64,000 bases of DNA. It comes from Candidatus Woesearchaeota archaeon (GTDB lineage: Archaea > Nanobdellota > Nanobdellia > Woesearchaeales > ARS49). How positions within the stretch are numbered: the stretch's first letter is position 1; the number at the start of each line of letters is the position of its first letter. The stretch covers positions 1-64,000 of the forward strand of contig JACQNC010000012.1 in NCBI GenBank assembly GCA_016203225.1, in the 5' to 3' direction. Shown one piece after another: positions 26,999-34,688 of the stretch. The notes below the pieces were generated by a model. That model did not search any database and was not told the origin of the DNA. It saw only the letters and a program-made list of their open reading frames with translations. Both the position numbers and the translations under genes were made by a program.

Positions 26999-28215
26999 TC
27001 GGGTTCTATGCCTCGCTGGCGGTGACGACTTTCAAGAAGCGGAGATTGCGTTCGTGGCTGACGATGCTGGGCATCTTCATCGGCATCGCGGCCATCGTGT
27101 CGCTCATAAGTCTCGGGCAGGGCTTGAAGAACGCGGTCGGTGCGCAGTTCGCCGCTCTAGGGACGGACCGGATAATCATCCAGGCTAAGTCTTTGACGAT
27201 AGGGCCTCCGGGGCAGGGCAGCGTCGCGACGCTCACGCTCGATGATTTTGACCGGGTGGAGCGCGTTTCCGGCGTGGATGTTGCTGCGCAGCGCTTGCTG
27301 AAATCCGCGAAAGTGGAGTTCAATGACATCATCGATTTCACGTTTATCGCGAGCATGCCATCTGACGGGGAGAGCCGTAGGCTCATCGAGGAGATATTCA
27401 GGTTGCGGACTGCCACGGGGAGACTGATACAGCAGAATGACCGCGCGAAGGTCGTGCTGGGGAGCAATTATGCGGAGGGAGCTGTGTTCGGACGGGCGTT
27501 GCGCGCAGGCGACCGGTTGCGGATCAATGATGAGCCGTTCGAGATCGTGGGTGTGCTCGCGAAATCGGGGCAGCCACAGGTGGACAACACCATCCTTGCG
27601 CCGGAGGATGCCATGCGCGGGCTTTATGGCCTGCCTGATGAGGTGAACGCGATCGTGGTGCAAAGCCTGCCAGGTCAGGATCCTGAGGTCGTGGGCGACC
27701 GCATCATGCGCGAGCTGCGTAGGTTCCGCGATGTCGAGGAGAACCGCGAGGACTTCACGGTGCAGACGTCGGGACAATTGCTTGAAACGCTCGGCACGGT
27801 GCTCGACATCGTGACTGCTGTGCTGGCCGGGATCGCCGCGATCTCTCTGCTCGTGGGGGGGATAGGGATAACCAACACCATGTACACTTCGGTGCTGGAG
27901 CGCACGAACGAGATAGGCATAATGAAGTCCATCGGTGCCAAGAACAGGGACATCTTCTTCATATTCCTCATCGAGTCCGGGATTCTGGGGGTTGCGGGCG
28001 GGCTTATCGGCATCGTGCTCGGGATGGGGTTGAGCAAGACCGTGGAGGTCATCGCAGGACAGACGCTCGGCACTGGTTTGGTGCAGGCGTCCTTCCCGTG
28101 GTACTTGCTCCTCGGCGCGTTGGCGTTCTCGTTCATCGTGGGAAGCGTCGCGGGCACGTTCCCTGCGATGCAGGCGTCACGCTTAAATCCTGTGGACGCA
28201 TTGAGGTATCGATGA
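26995..28215 (+). CDS. MacB/FtsX-type ABC permease 2
   Basis: 406 residues, paralogue of permease 1 with the same topology and the shared N-terminal LRSWLTMLGIFIGIAAIVSL, mid segment AISLLVGGIGITNTMYTSVLE and C-terminus LNPVDALRYR. The two probably form a heterodimer with the single ATPase, a LolCE-like arrangement. Confidence 0.93.
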   Translation: MIGFYASLAVTTFKKRRLRSWLTMLGIFIGIAAIVSLISLGQGLKNAVGAQFAALGTDRIIIQAKSLTIGPPGQGSVATLTLDDFDRVERVSGVDVAAQRLLKSAKVEFNDIIDFTFIASMPSDGESRRLIEEIFRLRTATGRLIQQNDRAKVVLGSNYAEGAVFGRALRAGDRLRINDEPFEIVGVLAKSGQPQVDNTILAPEDAMRGLYGLPDEVNAIVVQSLPGQDPEVVGDRIMRELRRFRDVEENREDFTVQTSGQLLETLGTVLDIVTAVLAGIAAISLLVGGIGITNTMYTSVLERTNEIGIMKSIGAKNRDIFFIFLIESGILGVAGGLIGIVLGMGLSKTVEVIAGQTLGTGLVQASFPWYLLLGALAFSFIVGSVAGTFPAMQASRLNPVDALRYR

Positions 28216-28817
28216 TCCGCCACGCCATAAGCTGGATGCTGACTCTCGTGCTGCTCTCCTTGGCCGTGATAGCCGGTACGCAGCACGAATACCTGCACGC
28301 GTTGCTCGCGATCGTGGCTATCATCATCTCGTTCATCCCTTCGATCATCAAACGCAACTGGCACGAGCATCTGCCCTGGACTATGGAGTTGTTGTTGGTG
28401 CTCGTGATGACTTTGCACATCGGCGGCGGCGCGCTCGGTTTCTACACGACGTTCACGTGGTGGGACACCTTGACCCATTTCCTGGGGTCAGCGATCATCG
28501 CGCTGCTCGGATTCCTCGGCACGTTCGCGCTGTACGAGTCGGGGCGGATCCACGTCACCATCCGGATGATGGGCGTGTTCACGTTCTTCACGGCCATAGC
28601 CGTGGGCGCGATCTGGGAGATGGCGGAGTTCGCGAGCGACCAGCTGCTCGGCACGGACAACCAGCCTGATAACGCGGACACGAATCTCGATTTGATCACG
28701 GACACTCTCTCGGCAGGCGTAGTCGCAGTCCTAGGCGTCTGGTACCTGAAACACCTCCCGGAAGCCCGGATCGAACGCAACGTCGAGAAACTGCTGGAAC
28801 GGCTAGGAAGGATTTGA
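28212..28817 (+). CDS. Multi-pass membrane protein, last gene of the ABC operon
   Basis: 201 residues from ATG 28212 overlapping the permease stop. About six hydrophobic helices with conserved polar residues inside (TMELLLVLVMTLHIGGG, WWDTLTHFLGSA, AIWEMAEFASDQLLGT). The pattern resembles DUF2238/YjdF-like membrane proteins. Its stop codon lies in the left arm of a 13-bp inverted repeat. Function unknown. Confidence 0.75.
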   Translation: MIRHAISWMLTLVLLSLAVIAGTQHEYLHALLAIVAIIISFIPSIIKRNWHEHLPWTMELLLVLVMTLHIGGGALGFYTTFTWWDTLTHFLGSAIIALLGFLGTFALYESGRIHVTIRMMGVFTFFTAIAVGAIWEMAEFASDQLLGTDNQPDNADTNLDLITDTLSAGVVAVLGVWYLKHLPEARIERNVEKLLERLGRI

Positions 28818-28875
28818 ACCTTAAGCGCGACGTTTCCACTCATGAAAATCGAGGGCTTCCTACTTAAGGTTCAAA
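28814..28875. repeat. 13-bp perfect inverted repeat between ABC operon and tRNA-Thr
   Basis: Arms TTTGAACCTTAAG (28814-28826) and CTTAAGGTTCAAA (28863-28875) with a 36-nt loop. The left arm contains the stop of the membrane protein; the right arm ends exactly on the discriminator base of the convergent tRNA-Thr. It could be a bidirectional terminator or RNA-processing structure, or a scar of integration. Confidence 0.7.
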
Positions 28876-28989
28876 GCCTCCGGAGGGAGTTGCACCCTCG
28901 ACCTGCGGTTATTTCGGACAGCTGCGTTCGAGATCTCGGGCGCAGCCCGTTGTACGAAACCGCCGCTCTGGCTACTGAGCTACGGAGGC
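28875..28989 (-). tRNA. tRNA-Thr (CGU) with 42-nt intron
   Basis: Reading leftward: acceptor GCCTCCG/CGGAGGC with U73, D stem GCTC/GAGC, anticodon stem GCGGT/ACCGC, loop TTCGTA...A, T stem GAGGG/CCCTC. Exons total 73 nt. The 42-nt intron sits between positions 37 and 38, the canonical archaeal site, and itself folds (CTGCG/CGCAG with inner CGAGATCTCG). U73 and G1-C72/C2-G71 agree with archaeal tRNA-Thr. The T loop is TGCAACT, with G in place of U55. A TTTTAAAG box lies 26-27 bp upstream. Confidence 0.88.
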
Positions 28990-29131
28990 AGTGAGCGTTT
29001 GGCGCTCTGCACTGCTTTTAAAGCTTACTGCCGTCCCCGGCTGTTGCTGTTGCCACTGTTGTCGTAGCGTTAACAACGGAAACGACGCGACAAACCTGCC
29101 GGGGGAGATCACGCCTGGGACTGCAACTGAC

Positions 29132-29290
29132 CTATTTTATGGCAGCGAGGATCCGTTCTTTCGTCAGCATCTTCTTCTGGCATGAGAAACAAACCAAGTG
29201 CCGTTTGCCTTTCGCGTCCTTGACGTAAGCCCCGATGGGTTTCTTGAGGAAGGTTTCCTTGACCGCGTCACCGCAGACGTCGCACTTCAT
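29132..29290 (-). CDS. 52-residue zinc-ribbon protein
   Basis: Too short for the ORF track. MKCDVCGDAVKETF begins a protein with two CxxC pairs (CDVC and CFSC) 29 residues apart, a lysine-rich middle and a helical tail. Such small two-pair zinc ribbons are common near translation genes in archaea. The start codon lies 26.5 bp from the centre of the palindromic TATA box it shares with ABCE1, supporting a real leaderless gene. Function unknown. Confidence 0.8.
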   Translation of the reverse strand: MKCDVCGDAVKETFLKKPIGAYVKDAKGKRHLVCFSCQKKMLTKERILAAIK

Positions 29291-29311
29291 ACGGTTCCAG
29301 CCCCGCAATAG

Positions 29312-29321
29312 CTTTATAAAG
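29312..29321. promoter_or_regulatory. Palindromic TATA box shared by two divergent leaderless genes
   Basis: CTTTATAAAG reads the same on both strands. Its centre is 26.5 bp from the A of the ABCE1 start and 26.5 bp from the A of the zinc-ribbon start on the other strand. One TBP site thus appears to serve both directions. Confidence 0.8.
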
Positions 29322-29342
29322 ATTTAGGATGGAAAACGGGTC

Positions 29343-31097
29343 ATGCCCCGCATCGCTGTCGTCAGGAAGGAACGCTGCAACCCGATCGGCTGCGGCAACT
29401 ATCTCTGCATAAGGCTATGCCCGGTCAATAGAGAAGGAAAGGACTGCATCACGAAAGACGAAATGAGCGGCAAGGTCAAGGTAGACCCGCACCTGTGCAT
29501 CGGCTGCCAGATCTGCGTCGTCAAGTGCCCGTTCGACGTCTTCTTCATCACGAACCTGCCCGAGGACCTTTGCAAGACGCCCATCCACCAATATGGGGTC
29601 AACGGGTTCAAGCTGTACAGCCTTCCGACGCCGGTTTTCGGCAAGGTCGTCGGCATCCTGGGCCAGAACGGTATAGGCAAATCAACCGCCATCAAGATCC
29701 TCGGCGGAATGATCAAGCCTAACCTAGGCACGGACAAGGAAGCCGCGTTCGAGGATGTCTTGAAGTTCTTCAAAGGCTCTGAAGCGCAGCGCTTCTTCGA
29801 GAGCGTGCGCGACAACAACATAAAGATCTCGTTCAAGCCTCAACAGGTTGATCTCATTGCGAAATCGGCGAAAGGGACTGTCAAGTCGCTTTTGCAGAAA
29901 GTCGATGAAAAGAAGGAGCTCGACAAGATTGTCGACCTGCTCGACCTGCGCAACGTGCTCGACAACGATGCCTCGACGCTCTCGGGCGGCGAGCTGCAGC
30001 GCGTCGCTATCGCCGCGACAGTGCTGAAAAAGGCGAACCTCTACGTATTCGACGAGCCGACGTCCTACCTCGACATCAAGCAGCGTCTAAATGTCGTCAA
30101 CGTCATCAGGGACTTGGCGACGCCTGACACGGCGGTGTTGGTGGTCGAGCACGACCTCATCATCCTCGACGCGATGACCGACCTCATCCACATCGTGTTC
30201 GGCAAGGAGGGCGCGTACGGCATCGTGAGCCAGCCGCAGGCCACGAGGAACGGCATCAACCAGTACTTGGCAGGCATGCTGAAGGCCGAGAACATGCGGT
30301 TCCGCGAGCACCAGATCAAGTTCTTCACACGGCCGCCGGCCAAGGAAAGCAAGGAGCCCGCGGTCGCGTCCTGGAAAGGGATAAGGAAACAGTTCAGCAA
30401 GTTCAGGCTGGAGGCGAAGGAGGGTTTCGTCAGACGGAACGAGGTCGTCGGCATCCTGGGCGAGAACGGCATCGGCAAGACCACCTTCGCGAAGATACTC
30501 GCGCACGTCGACAAACCCGACACCGGCGAGATAGATGAGAAGGTGGTCGTCGCGTACAAGCCACAGTATCTCGATTCGGAATCCACTGAACTCGTCATGA
30601 CCTTGCTCCAGGACGCGCGCCAGTACGAAGCGCAGCTCATCAAGCCTCTGGATCTCGCGCCCCTCTTGACAAAGCAGCTCAACCAACTCTCAGGCGGCGA
30701 ACTGCAACGCGTAGCGATCGCGGCGACGCTCGCGAAGGACGCGGACATCTATCTTTTGGACGAACCGTCGGCTTACCTCGATGTCGAGCAGCGCATGATC
30801 GTCTCGAAGGCCATCAAGGAACTCACGGAACTCAGAGGAAAGCCCGTGCTCGTCATCGACCACGATCTCCTGTTCATGGACTACCTCTCCGACAGGATAA
30901 TGGTGTTCACAGGCACGCCTGCGTTGCACGGCGCCGCGCAGGGCCCGTTCGCGATGGAGGACGGCATGAACGAGTTCCTGAAGGGCATCAACCTGACGTT
31001 CCGGCGCGATGACGAGAGCAACCGTCCGCGGTTGAACAAGCAGGATTCGCGGCTCGACAGGGAACAGAAGGGGTCGGGGAAGCGGTATTACGCGTGA
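29343..31097 (+). CDS. abce1: Ribosome recycling ATPase ABCE1 (Rli1)
   Basis: 584 residues. N-terminal ferredoxin-like domain with eight cysteines (CNPIGCGNYLCIRLC and CIGCQICVVKCP) for two 4Fe-4S clusters, then twin ATPase domains: Walker A GQNGIGKST and GENGIGKTT, each with signature LSGGELQRVAIAA. It splits ribosomes after termination. All family features are present and intact. Confidence 0.98.
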   Translation: MPRIAVVRKERCNPIGCGNYLCIRLCPVNREGKDCITKDEMSGKVKVDPHLCIGCQICVVKCPFDVFFITNLPEDLCKTPIHQYGVNGFKLYSLPTPVFGKVVGILGQNGIGKSTAIKILGGMIKPNLGTDKEAAFEDVLKFFKGSEAQRFFESVRDNNIKISFKPQQVDLIAKSAKGTVKSLLQKVDEKKELDKIVDLLDLRNVLDNDASTLSGGELQRVAIAATVLKKANLYVFDEPTSYLDIKQRLNVVNVIRDLATPDTAVLVVEHDLIILDAMTDLIHIVFGKEGAYGIVSQPQATRNGINQYLAGMLKAENMRFREHQIKFFTRPPAKESKEPAVASWKGIRKQFSKFRLEAKEGFVRRNEVVGILGENGIGKTTFAKILAHVDKPDTGEIDEKVVVAYKPQYLDSESTELVMTLLQDARQYEAQLIKPLDLAPLLTKQLNQLSGGELQRVAIAATLAKDADIYLLDEPSAYLDVEQRMIVSKAIKELTELRGKPVLVIDHDLLFMDYLSDRIMVFTGTPALHGAAQGPFAMEDGMNEFLKGINLTFRRDDESNRPRLNKQDSRLDREQKGSGKRYYA

Positions 31098-31111
31098 AAA
31101 GATTTCTCTTG

Positions 31112-31894
31112 TTATGACTGGAACTTGCGTGCGAACACGAGGAATGCCGTGTGCCCGACGCCGCGGTTGTCCGGTCGCGAGCGTTGCGCGTCCACGACCC
31201 AGTCGCGCTGGATGAGCTCGACGCACTTGATGAGCTGCAGGCGTTTGTCTTTCCTGATGGCGTCGGCCAACTGCATGACTTGCGAGACGTGAGGGCAGTA
31301 TCCCGCGAGCCAGCCGCCGACCTTGAGCGCCTTCGCGACGACGGGGATCGTGTGCCACGGCTCTGGCAGGTCGAGCGTGAAAAGATCGACGTTCTTCTCG
31401 GCGACGTTTTTTGTTATATCGCCGTGCTTGAGCGTGACGTTCGTTAACCCGAGAAGCTTGATGTTGGCCTTGACGTTCTCGAGGAAGTCGTCGCGGATCT
31501 CGTACGTCACGACCTTCTTCACGTGGCGCGCCAGGAAGCATGCCATCGCGCCTGAGCCCGCGCCTGCGTCTACTGCGAGCGAATCCGCGCCGACGCCTGT
31601 CTCGGCGAGGATCAATCCGAGGTCCTTCGCCATCACTGTCTGTGCTTGTTTGCGTATGCGTTTGAACATGTCAGGAAAGGTGGGCGAAAGCACTATGAAT
31701 TCCGTGCCTTGGGAACTCTTCACGATCGATCCGTCCTTGGCTTTCAGGTCCTTGGCCTTGATCGTGCCGTGCATCGTGCCGAAGTCCTTTGCGATATCAG
31801 AGACGAAGTACTCGTGACGCTTGGTGATCGTGACTTCCCGGTCGAGTTCCTTCACGTATTCCTTTTTCTCGCGTTGGATGAGGAGTTTGTGCAT
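31112..31894 (-). CDS. trmI: tRNA (adenine-N1) methyltransferase TrmI
   Basis: 260 residues. N-terminal small beta domain, then a Rossmann core with motif I VDAGAGSGAMACFLARHV and NVDLFTLDLPEPWHTIP (motif IV region). Archaeal TrmI methylates A58, and A57 in some species, in the T loop of tRNAs as a homotetramer. The TTTATATA-like box lies 26 bp upstream. Tail-to-tail with ABCE1, 14 bases apart. Confidence 0.93.
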   Translation of the reverse strand: MHKLLIQREKKEYVKELDREVTITKRHEYFVSDIAKDFGTMHGTIKAKDLKAKDGSIVKSSQGTEFIVLSPTFPDMFKRIRKQAQTVMAKDLGLILAETGVGADSLAVDAGAGSGAMACFLARHVKKVVTYEIRDDFLENVKANIKLLGLTNVTLKHGDITKNVAEKNVDLFTLDLPEPWHTIPVVAKALKVGGWLAGYCPHVSQVMQLADAIRKDKRLQLIKCVELIQRDWVVDAQRSRPDNRGVGHTAFLVFARKFQS

Positions 31895-31986
31895 GATTGA
31901 TTTTGCCGTCTGAGCGTTTATATATCTTGTGCTCCACCACTATCTTTTTATACGACTGACGAGACCGCTCAGGCACGAGGTGCTCT

Positions 31987-32331
31987 ATGAAAGCAATCAT
32001 CCCGATTCTTGCGATCCTGTCCTTGCTGCTCGTCGCCTGCGGCCAGACCGCGCCCGTCGAGGAGAAGTCCGGCGAGACTCTCGGGACAGCCGACCAGGTC
32101 GTCACGATAAACAGTTTCAAGTTCAGTCCTGCCGAAGTAACGGTGCGCACGGGTCAGACTGTGGTCTGGAAGAACCAGGACAGCGCCTCTCATACGATCG
32201 CCATCGATGGCACCGAGAGCCCTGAACTGTTCAATGGAGACACATGGAGCCACACGTTCGACACCGCTGGCACGTTCGATTACCTCTGCGGAATCCATCC
32301 GAGCATGAAGGGCACGGTAGTGGTTGAATGA
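31987..32331 (+). CDS. Cupredoxin (plastocyanin-like) lipoprotein
   Basis: 114 residues. Signal peptide with lipobox LLVAC (MKAIIPILAILSLLLVAC), then one blue-copper domain. Copper ligands are visible: His in SASHTIAI, then Cys, His and Met in CGIHPSMKG. It is an exported electron carrier or copper-binding protein anchored to the membrane. GAGGTG lies 5 bases before the ATG. It overlaps the following membrane gene by 4 bases. Confidence 0.92.
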   Translation: MKAIIPILAILSLLLVACGQTAPVEEKSGETLGTADQVVTINSFKFSPAEVTVRTGQTVVWKNQDSASHTIAIDGTESPELFNGDTWSHTFDTAGTFDYLCGIHPSMKGTVVVE

Positions 32332-33029
32332 GCAGGATCTGGACTGCGTTCATCTTCGGCATCATCGTCACGTTGGCGATGAATGCACTGGACATGCTTT
32401 ACCACGTCGTCACGGATACTGCCGTCCACTTGAACTATGTCGCGGTGAAGTTCACCATCATCTTCGCGACGGTGTTCCTGATCGCGCTCGTGATCGGGCG
32501 CGGAAAGACGCCAGGCATCGTGACTAGCGTCCTGGGGCCGGTCGCGTTCTATTTCTATTACTCTGTCGCGTCGCCGACTCTGGATAGGAGTATGTTCACT
32601 ATCGATGAGGCCGTCTGGTATGTCGTTGTGCACGTCATCGCGTTGGCGATAGCGTACTTGCTCGCGCAATCCTTTGTTGTGAAGCAGAAGGGCGGAAGAC
32701 TGCCGTTCGCGATTCTCGTGTCTTTGGCCGCGCTTCCTCTTTATTGGGGTTGGCTTATGGCTTTGGTGAAGCTCGGCGGCGGGCTTGATGAGGACACGAC
32801 CAAGGTCATGACGATGGGCGCGGCGTTTCTCTCGTTGGCCATCCTGTTCGTGTTGATATATGGCGCGACCTGGTTCTGCAAGAAAGGTCACTTCCCTGGC
32901 TTCGCAGCAGGGCTCGTGTTCGGCATCATCAGCGTCATCACCGGCGCGACCGTCCTTGACGCGTTCGTACGGATCTTCGTGATAGGCATCCCCTACGTGC
33001 TTGCGCATCAGTTGAAAGGTGCGGCATGA
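32328..33029 (+). CDS. Multi-pass membrane protein in the cupredoxin operon
   Basis: 233 residues, about seven hydrophobic helices. The start of the first (RIWTAFIFGIIVTLAMNALDMLYHVVTDTAVHLNYVAVKF) holds conserved-looking Met, His and Tyr residues within the membrane. No family recognised. Coupling with a cupredoxin suggests a membrane redox or copper-handling partner, which is inference. Confidence 0.7.
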   Translation: MSRIWTAFIFGIIVTLAMNALDMLYHVVTDTAVHLNYVAVKFTIIFATVFLIALVIGRGKTPGIVTSVLGPVAFYFYYSVASPTLDRSMFTIDEAVWYVVVHVIALAIAYLLAQSFVVKQKGGRLPFAILVSLAALPLYWGWLMALVKLGGGLDEDTTKVMTMGAAFLSLAILFVLIYGATWFCKKGHFPGFAAGLVFGIISVITGATVLDAFVRIFVIGIPYVLAHQLKGAA

Positions 33030-33289
33030 ACAAGGCTGTCGTAAGTGTCATAACAGCATTTGTCGCGGGCATCGCGGGAAGCATCCTGACATTCGTTCCG
33101 CCGCAGGTCATCCGATCCTGGGGATTGGACTTTGGCATGCACGATGACCGCGTGCTGATCGGGGTGTTCGCATTAGTCATCTGCGTAGTCGCGGTCTACA
33201 AACTGCTACTCATCCTGTTCGGCAAGCCCGAGAAAGCCTTTGCTGCGCCCGCCAGGCACGCGAAGAAACCGAAGAAACGCAAGCGCTGA
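33026..33289 (+). CDS. Small two-helix membrane protein of the cupredoxin operon
   Basis: 87 residues: two membrane helices (VVSVITAFVAGIAGSILTFV and VLIGVFALVICVVAVYKLLLILF) and a strongly basic C-terminal tail (ARHAKKPKKRKR), probably cytoplasmic. ATG overlaps the previous stop. Function unknown. Confidence 0.7.
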   Translation: MNKAVVSVITAFVAGIAGSILTFVPPQVIRSWGLDFGMHDDRVLIGVFALVICVVAVYKLLLILFGKPEKAFAAPARHAKKPKKRKR

Positions 33290-33333
33290 TTCTGAAAGGT
33301 TTTTATAGTCTCACGAAGCGAACCAGTGATACC

Positions 33334-33406
33334 GCGGAGGTACCGAAGCGGCTAACGGGCTCGCCTGCAGAGCGAGTTTTCCTGGGTTCGAGTCCCAGCC
33401 TCCGCT
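33334..33406 (+). tRNA. tRNA-Cys (GCA)
   Basis: Acceptor GCGGAGG/CCTCCGC with U73, anticodon stem CTCGC/GCGAG and loop CTGCAGA giving anticodon GCA, T arm CTGGG-TTCGAGT-CCCAG. 73 nt, no intron. A TTTTTATAG box lies about 29 bp upstream. Confidence 0.95.
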
Positions 33407-33536
33407 TGAGAAAGCATCACTGAACGCTAGTCTACTTTAGTGAATGAAGGCAGTGTACTTGTTTTTGCCCATAGCTGATGTTTGGCCAAGTGTCCACTGG
33501 AAAGTTTTAAAAGCGTTTAAAAGAGGAGTCCCTCCT

Positions 33537-33611
33537 GGGCCTGTAGCTTAGCCTGGATCAAGCGCTTGCCTTCTAAGCAAGAGAACGAGGGTTCAAATCC
33601 CTCCAGGCCCG
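33537..33611 (+). tRNA. tRNA-Arg (UCU)
   Basis: Acceptor GGGCCTG/CAGGCCC with G73, anticodon stem CTTGC/GCAAG and loop CTTCTAA giving anticodon UCU, T arm GAGGG-TTCAAAT-CCCTC. The TTTTAAAAG box near 33505 sits at promoter distance. The last base is immediately followed by the stop codon of the convergent top6A gene. Confidence 0.95.
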
Positions 33612-34688
33612 TCAGTCCAACCAATCCTTTGCCTTGATCTTCTCGGGTAGGTATTTCTCTGAGATGAACGTGATGCCGCGCGCGCTCAATGCCTGGATTT
33701 CGGCCTTGGCGCCGTACTGTTTCATGAGCTTGAACTGGCGCTGCCATGCCTTGTTGTTCTTGAACCAGTCGTACTCGCTTATCTGTTTCAGCCGCGCGAT
33801 GTCGACGTCCTTCATCTTGATCAGGTGTTTGGAGAGCCCGTACTTCTCGATGTCGTCTGCGGTTATGCCGAGGAATTTCGCTGACGGTATCGCCTGGGAT
33901 TCCGAGATGTGCGCCAGGTTGATGGAGCCGAATTTCAGCACGGAGTAGATGTAGAATCCGTACGCGTCGAAGTCGCACAGGACGTACACCGGCAGTTTGT
34001 GCTCCTGATTCAGTCGTTGCAGCAGTCTTCGGATGCCTCGGGTGGTCTGTCCTTGCGAGGTCAGGATTATGCACTTGTGCTTGTCCCAGTACTTGTCCTC
34101 GTGCAGGCGCTCCCACACGGCGGCTTTCTCCATGTAGATGACATAGTCTGCGCTGACTTTCTTGAACTTGATCTCCTCGACGTTGGAGGGGATAGACCAG
34201 CCGCCCGAGCCGAGCTTCGACCAGTCGATCGCGTCCCCTTTGTCCTCGATGATTACCTGGCCCGCGACAGAGCCGTTCTTGTTGGCGTTGATGTTCAGCT
34301 GTTCACGCGAGAACTCGGTGATGAGCTCGAGGTCCTCGATCGCCTTGTCGCTCTCGGTCTGCTCATCTACGATGTTGATGTTCGAGCCAGGGATCGTGCG
34401 CTTGGCCATGTAGAACACGTCTCGCAACGAGGCATGCTTGCCGAGGTCGAGCAGTTGTTTGGATACCTTCGCGACCTCAAGCGTCTGGACGAACTTCTTG
34501 ACGTGGCCGACGTTGAAGAATATGCGTTCTGCGGATTTCTTGCCGAGCTCGAGCGTCTTGGTCCTCTCGTTGTACTGGACGTTCGAGAGCGCGCGGACAG
34601 GGACGTCGAGTTTCGGCTGCTTGCCTTTCTCGATGTCCTTCGCCAACTCTTGGCCGAGCTCGACGAGTCTCTTCTTCGGCTCGGTCAT
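33612..34688 (-). CDS. top6A: DNA topoisomerase VI subunit A
   Basis: 358 residues. The 5Y-CAP domain carries the catalytic tyrosine region SLRDVFYMAKRTI near residue 90; the Toprim domain has LPVYVLCDFDAYGFYIY with its acidic metal ligands. It is the Spo11-like subunit that cleaves DNA. It overlaps top6B by 4 bases. The stop codon touches the tRNA-Arg 3' end. Confidence 0.97.
   Translation of the reverse strand: MTEPKKRLVELGQELAKDIEKGKQPKLDVPVRALSNVQYNERTKTLELGKKSAERIFFNVGHVKKFVQTLEVAKVSKQLLDLGKHASLRDVFYMAKRTIPGSNINIVDEQTESDKAIEDLELITEFSREQLNINANKNGSVAGQVIIEDKGDAIDWSKLGSGGWSIPSNVEEIKFKKVSADYVIYMEKAAVWERLHEDKYWDKHKCIILTSQGQTTRGIRRLLQRLNQEHKLPVYVLCDFDAYGFYIYSVLKFGSINLAHISESQAIPSAKFLGITADDIEKYGLSKHLIKMKDVDIARLKQISEYDWFKNNKAWQRQFKLMKQYGAKAEIQALSARGITFISEKYLPEKIKAKDWLD

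Noticed and set aside
28991-29185. 64-residue plus-strand ORF after tRNA-Thr
   Set aside because: It overlaps the tRNA promoter and runs antisense into the zinc-ribbon gene; no motif.
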